Shown: positions 1 through 5,329, counted from the first letter of the stretch. The stretch: 9,408 bases of DNA from Patescibacteria group bacterium UBA5738 (GCA_002419295.1 DIFW01000029.1:1-9408), one strand, 5' to 3'. A program made the numbers and translations. The notes: generated from the letters alone by a model not told the origin.

Positions 1-37
1 CTTATTTAAATACTGATTTAAATAAGTACTGATTTAA
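1..37. repeat. AT-rich perfect hairpin with overlapping direct repeat
   Basis: Positions 1-11 and 16-26 are perfect reverse complements (11 bp, 4-nt loop actg). The word tactgatttaa also occurs twice, at 11-21 and 27-37, a 16-nt period. It lies downstream of the dksA-like gene's 3' end and is cut by the window edge. It is pure A/T apart from three bases and has no U-tract after a GC stem, so I do not call it a terminator. It may be part of a larger repeat outside the window. Confidence 0.5.
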
Positions 38-92
38 TCCAATTTATCGCCCTTGATCCGTTTTTTCAACGGGAAACACGGCGAGAGTGCCG

Positions 93-467
93 TTATTTTT
101 TTGGATCGCAATCAAAACATATTCGGGCTTCCGGCAATGCTTGCAGGCGCGCCAGCGGCATTTCTTGATCGCAGTTTTCGCATTTTCCATAGGTGCCCGC
201 GACGATCTTTTCCAAGGCGATGTTGATATCCGCCAATTTTTGCGCCAATTTTTTGGCGATTGCCAGTTGGGCACCAAAAGCTTCTGCTTCATCTTCTCTG
301 GTTTCCGCGGCTTCACTGCCAATCTCTTTTTGGTCGCGGGTGAATATCGTTTCCCATTTGGCGGGATCTTCTCCGCTTTGTTCCGCGATTTTTTTCAACT
401 CCGCGGTAATTTCAAGCTTTTCGGTTTCCAACTTACTTTTGAATTCATCTAAAATTTGTTTTTCCAT
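93..467 (-). CDS. DksA/TraR-family C4 zinc-finger protein
   Basis: A 124-aa protein. The C-terminal third is the DksA/TraR zinc finger: GTYGKCENCD followed by an arginine-leucine helix and CFDC, with zinc ligands C96, C99, C117 and C120 (C-x2-C-x17-C-x2-C). Residues 1-35 and about 55-90 are charged and helical, as expected for the coiled coil that enters the RNA polymerase secondary channel in DksA. E. coli DksA is 151 aa and TraR 73 aa, so this is an intermediate, DksA-like size. The known family role is modulating transcription initiation, often with ppGpp; that it does so here is inference. The ATG at 467 begins a natural MEKQ N-terminus; no strong Shine-Dalgarno lies upstream, the nearest purine-rich element (aaggt) being about 12 nt away. 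A candidate promoter at 656-684 would give a leader of about 180 nt that carries a palindromic element. Confidence 0.88.
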   Translation of the reverse strand: MEKQILDEFKSKLETEKLEITAELKKIAEQSGEDPAKWETIFTRDQKEIGSEAAETREDEAEAFGAQLAIAKKLAQKLADINIALEKIVAGTYGKCENCDQEMPLARLQALPEARICFDCDPKK

Positions 468-488
468 ATTTTTAAATTACCTTGAGTT

Positions 489-606
489 GCGAAACCATTA
501 AATTCAAATGCTTTGAATAGGTCTAACCCTTGCGATTATTCCTCGCGAAAGCTTCGAGGCAAGCGCAAGGGATAGACCCCAAATGCAAAGCGTTTCGTAA
601 TTCAAA
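489..606. repeat. Composite palindromic (REP-like) element in the leader of the dksA-like gene
   Basis: Nested inverted repeats. The main stem pairs 520-534 with 564-578 (ggtcta, one mismatch, then cccttgcg: 14 of 15 pairs). Inside it, cctcg 541-545 pairs with cgagg 555-559. Outside it, 506-515 pairs with 586-595 (one G-T pair) and cgaaac 490-495 can pair with 592-597. A separate small hairpin is 502-508 / 512-518. The terminal word gtttcgtaattcaaa (592-606) recurs inverted at 9386-9400, hinting at a dispersed repeat. It fills most of the otherwise gene-free stretch 468-650. It could be a REP-type element, a structured mRNA leader, or both. Confidence 0.6.
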
Positions 607-655
607 AAAATTATTTATTGCTTGTTTTAACATTCTCTCGCATTATCGTTTATCC

Positions 656-684
656 ATAATAAAATAAATCATGCTGTTTGTAAA
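656..684 (-). promoter_or_regulatory. Candidate sigma70 promoter for the dksA-like gene
   Basis: On the minus strand, TTTACA (679-684) is followed after 17 nt by TATTAT (656-661), each one base off consensus. Transcription would start near 649, leaving about 180 nt of leader before the ATG at 467. The region is AT-rich, so a chance match is possible. Confidence 0.4.
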
Positions 685-753
685 AGGCTACCCGTGATGC
701 TAAAAATATACATTTAAATATATGCATCTATGCATCCATTTTTGGTATTTGCT

Positions 754-774
754 AAAAACCGCTCTTGGGCGGTT
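754..774 (-). terminator. Candidate intrinsic terminator downstream of tRNA-Gln / dnaX
   Basis: Read on the minus strand, aaccgc (769-774) pairs with gcggtt (757-762) around a 6-nt loop, and the right arm runs into five T (754-758). It lies about 120 nt beyond the 3' end of the tRNA-Gln and would end a dnaX-tRNA transcript before the promoter of the dksA-like gene. The stem is short, so it is of moderate strength at best. Confidence 0.5.
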
Positions 775-821
775 GGGATTTGATCAAATTAGGCTTATGT
801 ATAGTCCCTCGCGATTACGCT

Positions 822-874
822 CGGGACAATTTTTGTCCTGTTATGACAACAGATTTGCTAGCGCAAATCTGTTG
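822..874. repeat. Two adjacent hairpins 3' of tRNA-Gln
   Basis: Positions 847-858 and 863-874 form a perfect 12-bp stem with loop tagc. Just before it, 822-829 pairs with 833-840 (8 pairs, one G-T, loop ttt), and the same gggac can pair alternatively with gtccc at 804-808. No U-tract follows the 12-bp stem on either strand, so processing or end-protection of the tRNA precursor, or a repeat-derived palindrome, fits better than a terminator. Apart from these hairpins, the element at 489-606, the promoter at 656-684 and the terminator at 754-774, I see nothing in the 427-nt gene-free stretch 468-894. Confidence 0.5.
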
Positions 875-894
875 CTAATTTGAGGCGAAAATTG

Positions 895-965
895 CTGCCG
901 GACCTGGATTCGAACCAAGATAAACGGGACCAAAACCCGTTGTCCTACCATTAGACGATCCGGCA
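895..965 (-). tRNA. tRNA-Gln (anticodon UUG)
   Basis: The minus strand folds as a full cloverleaf. The acceptor stem is TGCCGGA/TCCGGCA (7 bp, 959-965 with 896-902). The D-arm contains TAATGGTAGGA. The anticodon stem ACGGG/CCCGT encloses loop TTTTGGT with anticodon TTG. The T-arm is CTTGG-TTCGAAT-CCAGG. Position 895 gives discriminator G, and CCA is not encoded (CAA follows). Decoding is CAA and, by wobble, CAG. It begins 10 nt after the stop of the start-less frame behind dnaX, so it may be co-transcribed with dnaX. Confidence 0.95.
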
Positions 966-975
966 AGACTTTTAA

Positions 976-1344
976 TTATTTTAATGTATTATCATTGCAA
1001 TTCTTAATAATTCCCTCTATCCATCCCGTAATTTGCCTATTTAAGTTGGTGCTCTTTTTAACAACGACTCTTAACTGACCGTGATATCCTTTGTTGATAT
1101 TTTTTCGTTTAGTTTTTTGGATTGGCGTATTCTTAAGATAAATTTTTTGCAACGATTCGGGTTTAATTTTTAAACCAGATATCCACCACTGGCGCGCACA
1201 TTCACTGTCTGCGGTTCTATGGATAAACAGCTCAAAGGATACATTATTTTTTTCAATATTGCAAATTTTTGATGCGCGGATGCTACAAGGAGCAGGATTC
1301 CACGAGGGCGATTTCCAAGGGAAGTTGCGGAATGGGAGAATATT
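976..1344 (-). pseudogene. AT-rich start-less open frame overlapping the 3' end of dnaX
   Basis: Reading the minus strand in the +1 frame relative to dnaX, the frame is open from after a TAA at 1345-1347 to a TAA at 976-978 (122 codons). The last 90 or so codons read like protein: mixed charged and hydrophobic residues such as SFELFIHRTADSECARQWW, then ISGLKIKPESLQKIYLKN and near the end RQITGWIEGIIKNCNDN. There is no ATG or GTG in frame; the first TTG is internal (LQKIYL). A 7-A run (1247-1253) directly follows a TTG in another frame (1254-1256). One extra A would create a TTG start followed by KKNNVSFEL, so the gene may be frameshifted, may use a rare start such as ATT, or may be a 5'-truncated remnant. 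It is rich in Lys and Asn, unlike dnaX. I do not recognise the family. Confidence 0.45.
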
Positions 1345-2401
1345 TTATCCGGCTTTGCGCTTCCAAAAGCGCTTCAATGGTTTTTTTGATTTTTGCTTCG
1401 CCCATTGCCAGCGTTTGCGCCCGCAGAATTTCAAATTCTTCGTCGGTGAGGCCGACAATCATAAAATTATCATTTTTCGTTTCTTTGGCGCCGGCAATGG
1501 TCAGGATAAGCGCCTGGCGCAAATAGCTCAAAAGGTTTTTTCCGTATTCGGCGATGTCATATCCCCGCTGGACGATGTCGTTGAGATAGGCAACGGCTTC
1601 ACTCGGTTTTTTTTGAGCGATCAATCCGGCTAAATCCGCCGCGGATTTGGTTTCGGTCATTCCCAAAAATTGGCGGATGTCTTGTGCGGTAATCGCGGTT
1701 TTCTTTTGGCCGGCAATCATTAAAATTTGCCCCAGCAAACTTTCGGCGTCGCGCACCGAACCGCCGGACGATAAAGCAATCAATTCCAGCGCGGTTTTCT
1801 CGATTTTTGTTTTCTCGCTGTCGGCAAGCTTTTGCAACCGGCCCGTGAGTTCAGACAAAGACAATTTGCGGAAATCAAACCGCTGGCATCGCGACATTAT
1901 CGTGGGCAGGATTTTGTGGAGTTCGGTGGTGGCCAGCACAAAAATCGCGTGCGCCGGCGGTTCTTCTAAAGTTTTTAACAGGGCGTTGGCGGCGTCTTTG
2001 GAAAGCTGGTGGCATTCGTCAATGATAAAAACTTTATATTTGAGTTTTGTCGGCGCAAACTTGATGCCTTCGCGCAATTCGCGGATATCGTCAATGCCGC
2101 GATGGCTTGCCGCGTCGATTTCAATCAAGTCCATCGCCCGCCCGCTTTGGATTTCCACGCAATTGGCGCACTCATTGCACGGTTCGGCGCTTTCTTTTTC
2201 CCTATTTAAGCAGTTTACGGCTTTGGCGATGATGCGCGCCGTGGTGGTTTTGCCGCATCCGCGCGGGCCGGAAAACAAATAGGCATGCGCCGTCTGCCCG
2301 CTTTTTATTTCGTTTGAAATTGTTTGAGTCACATGCTCCTGGCCGATGATGTCGGAAAAAGTTTGCGGCCGGTATTTTCGGTATAAAACTAAGTTTTCCA
2401 T
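1283..2401 (-). CDS. dnaX: DNA polymerase III subunit gamma/tau (clamp-loader ATPase), short form
   Basis: A 372-aa protein starting MENLVLYRKYRPQTF, the classic DnaX N-terminus. It is the AAA+ motor of the clamp loader that places the sliding clamp on primed DNA. Visible motifs are Walker A GPRGCGKT (45-52), the four zinc-ligand cysteines C64, C75, C78 and C81, Walker B VFIIDEC (124-130, with Cys after DE where Val is usual), sensor 1 LATTE (156-160) and the SRC motif (170-172). A helical domain III runs to about 350, and the protein ends in the usual PQLPLEIALVE motif. It stops there, so the tau-specific domains that bind DnaB and polymerase alpha in E. coli are absent; this suggests a gamma-only form. 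I see no programmed frameshift site near the end. The ATG at 2401 lacks a clear Shine-Dalgarno sequence. Confidence 0.96.
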   Translation of the reverse strand: MENLVLYRKYRPQTFSDIIGQEHVTQTISNEIKSGQTAHAYLFSGPRGCGKTTTARIIAKAVNCLNREKESAEPCNECANCVEIQSGRAMDLIEIDAASHRGIDDIRELREGIKFAPTKLKYKVFIIDECHQLSKDAANALLKTLEEPPAHAIFVLATTELHKILPTIMSRCQRFDFRKLSLSELTGRLQKLADSEKTKIEKTALELIALSSGGSVRDAESLLGQILMIAGQKKTAITAQDIRQFLGMTETKSAADLAGLIAQKKPSEAVAYLNDIVQRGYDIAEYGKNLLSYLRQALILTIAGAKETKNDNFMIVGLTDEEFEILRAQTLAMGEAKIKKTIEALLEAQSRIKYSPIPQLPLEIALVESCSL

Positions 2402-2537
2402 AATCTAAATTTTTAATTTTCAATTTTCAATAAATTTTCAATATGACAATGAATCAAACAGAATACGAATTCACATTTTGTTTGAAACATTAGGATTTGA
2501 AACATTCATTGTAAATTGTAATTTGAAAATTGGAATT
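2402..2537. repeat. AT-rich intergenic spacer with short direct and inverted repeats
   Basis: The spacer between dnaX and the GtrA-like gene is about four-fifths A/T. The word tttgaaacatt occurs at 2481-2491 and 2496-2506. Caatgaat near 2447 faces attcattg near 2504, and caattttcaa near 2421 faces ttgaaaattg near 2523. The spacer can therefore fold back on itself. It should contain the dnaX promoter, but no hexamer pair stands out. It resembles low-complexity intergenic repeats rather than a defined element. Confidence 0.35.
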
Positions 2538-3149
2538 TTACTTCTTAAATACGATGAATTTGTAGCCGATAAAGTTGAAGGCGAACACGGCCAACACCGC
2601 CGCGATCCCTCCCAAATTCGCCCATAATCGGTCCGACAGGGAAAATTGCGGCCCGATTTGGTTGACGATCAAATCGGCAATCAAAACATTGGCGCCCATT
2701 CCCGCGAGCGTAATCGCGAAAAACTTGCCGAATTCTTTTTTGAGATTTTCCTTGTTTTTGTCGCGAAACGCCCACAGCTTGTCGGGAAAATATTTCAGCG
2801 ATGTGGCGATGGCAAAAGATATTCCCTTGAAAATATTGTAGCCCGCGCCGCCGGTGATTCCCGAAGCGTTGATAAACAGCGCCAGCAATCCCAAATCAAG
2901 GATGGCGCATGCCGTTCCCGCCAGCAAAAATTTTGCCAACTGATAAATATACGGATATTTTTTGCCGACCAAAGATGCAATCCAAAGACCGAAGGCGGCC
3001 ATTATCGGGAATACGGCAAAAAGCAACCAAAGCCATTGACCGATAATTCCCAGTTTGCCGCTTGCGCTTTCTTCGTTCAGTAAACCGTGAAAGTACCACG
3101 CGGCAACCGCGCCGATTGCCATGGCGATGGCGGTATCAATTTTATTCAT
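2538..3149 (-). CDS. GtrA-like small multi-spanning membrane protein
   Basis: A 203-aa protein. Residues 70-203 match the GtrA family pattern: KFLLAGTACAILDLGLLALF (73-92) opens the first family helix, KYFPDKLWAFRDKNK (119-133) is the typical loop after helix two, and the end NFIGYKFIVFKK (192-203) is the usual GtrA finish. About four helices are predicted there (73-93, 105-120, 140-162, 175-197). Ahead of it are two further hydrophobic segments (7-23 and 36-61) not part of the standard domain of about 120-140 aa. Family members are thought to help move polyprenyl-linked sugars across the membrane for surface polysaccharide; no glycosyltransferase partner is visible here, so the role is open. 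The start at 3149 has no Shine-Dalgarno but lies about 17 nt below a good extended -10 element. Confidence 0.82.
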   Translation of the reverse strand: MNKIDTAIAMAIGAVAAWYFHGLLNEESASGKLGIIGQWLWLLFAVFPIMAAFGLWIASLVGKKYPYIYQLAKFLLAGTACAILDLGLLALFINASGITGGAGYNIFKGISFAIATSLKYFPDKLWAFRDKNKENLKKEFGKFFAITLAGMGANVLIADLIVNQIGPQFSLSDRLWANLGGIAAVLAVFAFNFIGYKFIVFKK

Positions 3150-3173
3150 TGGTGTTTTTTTGTTGATTTCTTC

Positions 3174-3182
3174 ATTCTAGCA
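3174..3182 (-). promoter_or_regulatory. Extended -10 promoter for the GtrA-like gene
   Basis: The minus strand reads TGcTAGAAT (3182 to 3174), an extended -10 with no good -35 at the standard distance. Transcription would start near 3167, about 17 nt before the ATG at 3149. It is back to back with the plus-strand promoter at 3204-3231, making this a divergent control region. Confidence 0.45.
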
Positions 3183-3203
3183 CAGACAGAAATCGGCGGT
3201 ATA

Positions 3204-3231
3204 TTGACAAGCGGATTATTTTTGTTAGAAT
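3204..3231 (+). promoter_or_regulatory. Sigma70-type promoter of the cysteine-synthase leader
   Basis: TTGACA (3204-3209, perfect consensus), a 16-nt spacer and TAGAAT (3226-3231, five of six) predict a start at about 3238-3240. The leader-peptide ATG follows at 3254, giving a 5' UTR of only about 15 nt, which includes a weak purine-rich ribosome site (gagaag, 3239-3244). The tight spacing to a Cys-rich peptide supports it being the real promoter of the cysteine-synthase transcript. Confidence 0.72.
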
Positions 3232-3253
3232 TGAAATTGAGAAGATTAAGCTT

Positions 3254-3313
3254 ATGGCAATCCATTACTATTCATTTAAAAAATCGGTCTGTTTGTGTGC
3301 AATTCTCTGTTGA
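3254..3313 (+). CDS. Cys-codon leader peptide (putative attenuation peptide)
   Basis: A 19-codon open frame reads MAIHYYSFKKSVCLCAILC and ends at TGA 3311-3313. Three of the last seven codons are Cys (TGT at 3290-3292, 3296-3298 and 3308-3310), where one in a hundred is usual. It sits about 15 nt after the predicted transcript start and 114 nt before the first cysteine-synthase gene, and its stop touches the first pairing segment of the attenuator at 3312-3397. By analogy with trp, his and leu leaders, and with the Cys-codon upstream ORFs known in mycobacteria, the peptide would act as a sensor of charged tRNA-Cys rather than as a protein. Its translation is not proven; its ribosome site is weak. 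Confidence 0.7.
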   Translation: MAIHYYSFKKSVCLCAILC

Positions 3314-3397
3314 GAGGCCGGTTTTGTTTGCAAATAATCAGCCAACATGCCAGTTTACCGCGCCTCTCTTGCAAAAGGAGGCGCGTTTTAAAACCGG
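3312..3397 (+). promoter_or_regulatory. Putative cysteine-responsive transcription attenuator (anti-terminator / terminator)
   Basis: Terminator-like hairpin: cgcgcctc 3359-3366 pairs with gaggcgcg 3378-3385 (8 bp, 11-nt loop) and is followed by TTTT 3386-3389. Competing stem: gagaggc 3312-3318, beginning inside the leader stop codon, pairs with gcctctc 3362-3368 (7 bp), taking up the left arm of the terminator. A third pairing is possible: ccggtttt 3318-3325 with aaaaccgg 3390-3397. A ribosome waiting at the first two Cys codons (3290-3298) would leave 3312-3318 largely free, favouring the competing stem and read-through. A ribosome reaching the stop would cover it, letting the terminator form. 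The U-tract is short (4 T), so termination may be partial. Confidence 0.6.
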
Positions 3398-3427
3398 AAA
3401 TTAAAATTTAAAACCAACAATAAACAC

Positions 3428-4339
3428 ATGAAAATCTTGGAAACGATCGGAAACACTCCGCTGGTGGAAATTGAAAAGATCAATCCCAATCAGAAAGTGA
3501 AAATTTATGCCAAAATCGAGGGGGCCAATCCCACCGGATCAATTAAAGACCGCATCGCGCTGGCAATGATTGAATATGCCGAAAAGACCGGCGTTCTAAA
3601 AAAAGGAAAAACGATTATTGAAGCGACCAGCGGCAACACCGGCATCGGCATTGCCATGGTGGCGGCGATCAAGGGATACAAAGCGATCATTGTTTTGCCC
3701 GAATCAATGAGCGTGGAACGGCGCAAGATGATCAAGGCTTTCGGCGCCGAACTGTTGCTGGTCAAGCCCGAAATGTGGCGCGATGGCGCGGTAGCGATGA
3801 TCAAAGAAATGGCCGCCAAAAACAAAAAACTGGTGCTTTTAAATCAATTCGACAATGAACAAAATTGTTTGGCGCACTATCACACCACCGGCCGGGAAAT
3901 TTTGAAACAGACTAAAGGCAAAATTGACTATTTGATCGCCGGATTGGGTACCGGCGGCACGATTACCGGCATTGCCCGCCGACTGCGCCAAAAATATCCG
4001 GCCATTCGGGTGATCGGCATTCAACCGTATTTGAATGAAAAGATTGAGGGATTGCGCTCGGTGAAGTCCGGCGCGATTCCCAAAATTCTGGAACCCTGTC
4101 TTCCTTGCGGGGATCATAAAAAAAGTTTGATTGATATTGTGGTTGAGGTTCGCGAGAAGCATGCCATTGCCGCTGCCCGCGGCTTGGCCGAAAAAGAAGG
4201 TATTTTTGCCGGCGCAAGTTCCGGCGCGGCGATGTGCGTTGCCGCCGAATATGCCAAAAAAATCAACAAAGGCGTAATCGTTACCATTTTCCCCGATCGG
4301 GGCGAAAAATATTTAAGCACCGGTATTTTTAATCAATAG
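3428..4339 (+). CDS. CysM/CysK-type cysteine synthase (PLP, fold type II), catalytically intact copy
   Basis: A 303-aa protein, the usual family size (about 300-320). Family enzymes make cysteine from an activated serine (O-acetyl- or O-phosphoserine) and sulfide. Motifs: NPTGSIKDRIA (34-44) with Schiff-base lysine K40, TSGNTG substrate loop (67-72), PESMSVERR (91-99), GTGGT phosphate loop (174-178) and ASSGAA (263-268) with the serine that contacts the PLP ring nitrogen. The ending IFPDRGEKYLSTGIF and the EKIEGLRSV stretch resemble E. coli CysM (CDRGDRYLSTGVF) more than CysK. Compared with CysM there is an insertion of about ten residues containing C224-L-P-C227-G-D-H, a CxxC. It heads a two-gene unit behind the Cys-codon attenuator, 26 bp before its paralogue. 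The start ATG fits the family N-terminus (MKILETIGNTPLVE). Substrate specificity (acetyl- or phosphoserine, or a cystathionine synthase-like reaction) cannot be read from sequence. Confidence 0.88.
   Translation: MKILETIGNTPLVEIEKINPNQKVKIYAKIEGANPTGSIKDRIALAMIEYAEKTGVLKKGKTIIEATSGNTGIGIAMVAAIKGYKAIIVLPESMSVERRKMIKAFGAELLLVKPEMWRDGAVAMIKEMAAKNKKLVLLNQFDNEQNCLAHYHTTGREILKQTKGKIDYLIAGLGTGGTITGIARRLRQKYPAIRVIGIQPYLNEKIEGLRSVKSGAIPKILEPCLPCGDHKKSLIDIVVEVREKHAIAAARGLAEKEGIFAGASSGAAMCVAAEYAKKINKGVIVTIFPDRGEKYLSTGIFNQ
3631..3690 (+). repeat. 60-nt exact repeat, copy 1 (inside first cysteine-synthase gene)
   Basis: This block is identical base for base to 4572-4631 in the second gene. It codes for GNTGIGIAMVAAIKGYKAI and the following residue, from the substrate loop onward. 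The flanking gene sequence differs much more (proteins roughly half identical by eye), with many third-position changes outside the block. Confidence 0.9.
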
Positions 4340-4365
4340 CTTCGGCGGATGAGTAAACAAAAAAT

Positions 4366-5271
4366 ATGAACAACATACTTGAAGCCATCGGCGATACCCC
4401 GCTGGTGGAAATCAGAAAATTGAATCCCAATCCCAATGTCAAAATTTTTGCGAAATTGGAAGGATTTAACCCCGGCGGTTCAATGAAGGATCGCGTGGCG
4501 CTGGCGATGATTGAAGATGCCGAAAATTGCGGCGCGCTCACCAAAGAAAAAACCATTATTGATGCGACCAACGGCAACACCGGCATCGGCATTGCCATGG
4601 TGGCGGCGATCAAGGGATACAAAGCGATCATCGTATCTCCGGAAAACGCCAATCAAGAGCGCCGCCGCATCATCGAAAATTTCGGCGCGAAAATGATTTT
4701 TGTCAAGCCCGAAATGTGGCGGCAAGGCGCAATCAACCTGATCAATGAAATGGCGGCGCAAGATCCCGATTTGGTGGTCTTGGATCGGTTTGCCGGCAAA
4801 CAGAATTGCGCGGTGCATTACAACACCACCGGCAAAGAGATCGTCAAGCAAGTTGGCGGACCGGTTGACTATTTTGTTTCTTGTATCGGCACCGGCGGCG
4901 CGATTTCGGGAATCGCCCGCCAACTGCGGCAAAGCTGGCCGCAAGTGCGAGTAATCGGCATCCAGCCCAAAATTTGGGGCGCGGATTCTCCGATTGAGAC
5001 CGGAATGTTTCCTCCGATACTGGATTCCAATTTGCCCTGCGGCGACCACAGTAAAGTTTTAGTGGATATTATCGTGGAGATTGGGCAAAGCGGCGCCAAT
5101 CAAATGGCCGCGCGCATTATCCGCGAAGAAGGTATTTTTGCCGGTCCGGGCGCGGGCGCGGCGATGCTGGTGGCCGAAAAATATGCCCAAAAAATTGATA
5201 AGGGCACAATCGTTGTTGTCTTTCCCGACCGCGGCGAACATTATTTGGCCACGGAAATGTTTCATTCTTGA
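4366..5271 (+). CDS. CysM/CysK-like PLP-fold paralogue with altered active-site motifs
   Basis: A 301-aa protein, alignable end to end with the upstream gene and roughly half identical by eye. It keeps the PLP lysine (K41 in NPGGSMKDRVA, 35-45), the LPCGDH insertion (223-228) and the DRGEHYLATEMF end. Three PLP or substrate elements differ from the family: TSGNTG is TNGNTG (N69), GTGGT is GTGGA (A179), and the SSGAA motif is PGAGAA (261-266), so the serine contacting the PLP ring nitrogen is replaced by glycine. It may be an enzyme of shifted substrate (for example a serine/threonine-like lyase, or a diaminopropionate- or cystathionine-type synthase), a weakly active partner, or a regulatory subunit of a mixed dimer. 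It starts 26 bp after the first gene, so it is co-transcribed and under the same leader. The start is set by alignment to the paralogue; no clear Shine-Dalgarno is visible. It ends in TGA just before a strong terminator. Confidence 0.85.
   Translation: MNNILEAIGDTPLVEIRKLNPNPNVKIFAKLEGFNPGGSMKDRVALAMIEDAENCGALTKEKTIIDATNGNTGIGIAMVAAIKGYKAIIVSPENANQERRRIIENFGAKMIFVKPEMWRQGAINLINEMAAQDPDLVVLDRFAGKQNCAVHYNTTGKEIVKQVGGPVDYFVSCIGTGGAISGIARQLRQSWPQVRVIGIQPKIWGADSPIETGMFPPILDSNLPCGDHSKVLVDIIVEIGQSGANQMAARIIREEGIFAGPGAGAAMLVAEKYAQKIDKGTIVVVFPDRGEHYLATEMFHS
4572..4631 (+). repeat. 60-nt exact repeat, copy 2 (inside second cysteine-synthase-like gene)
   Basis: Identical to 3631-3690, at the same position of the aligned proteins. 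The serine-to-asparagine change of the TSGNTG loop (codon 4566-4574 region) lies immediately before the identical tract, so the tract begins just after the residue that distinguishes the copies. Confidence 0.9.
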
Positions 5272-5288
5272 AAAACGAAAAAACAACG

Positions 5289-5316
5289 AAAAACGCGCCG
5301 GCAAAGCGCGTTTTTT
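5289..5316. terminator. Strong bidirectional intrinsic terminator between convergent genes
   Basis: Aaaacgcgc (5290-5298) pairs with gcgcgtttt (5306-5314) around the loop cggcaaa, extended by A5289-T5315. The plus strand ends in six T (5311-5316) and the minus strand in a matching A/T side (a run of A before the stem). It lies 18 nt after the second cysteine-synthase-like stop and 14 nt before the stop of the convergent membrane-protein gene, so it can serve both. Confidence 0.88.
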
Positions 5317-5329
5317 AATTTGGAGGAAA

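Noticed and set aside
87..501. Plus-strand frames opposite the dksA-like gene
   Set aside because: They are antisense shadows of a gene with clear zinc-finger motifs.
822..874. tRNA-Gln terminator
   Set aside because: The 12-bp stem is strong but has no U-tract on the minus strand; the hairpin at 754-774 fits better.
1259..2282. Long plus-strand frames opposite dnaX
   Set aside because: Composition reflects complement of dnaX codons; no motifs, and dnaX is unmistakable.
1283..2401. Programmed frameshift giving tau and gamma forms of DnaX
   Set aside because: No A-rich slippery heptamer with a following hairpin near the end of the gene, and the frame behind dnaX does not look like tau.
3347..3391. 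Small frame MPVYRASLAKGGAF overlapping the terminator stem
   Set aside because: It has no ribosome site, no biased codons and no link to cysteine. It overlaps the hairpin by chance.
3087..3404. 105-codon plus-strand frame across the gtrA-cysM interval
   Set aside because: It runs antisense over the GtrA-like start and through the promoter and leader. No family features.
3232..3427. T-box or other known riboswitch upstream of the cysteine genes
   Set aside because: No T-box sequence (AGGGUGGNACCGCG) and no SAM-type core could be found; the Cys-codon peptide explains the leader better.
5269..5310. TGA read as glycine (code 25), extending the second cysteine-synthase-like protein
   Set aside because: The extension would run straight into a strong terminator, and the paralogue ends at the same place with TAG.
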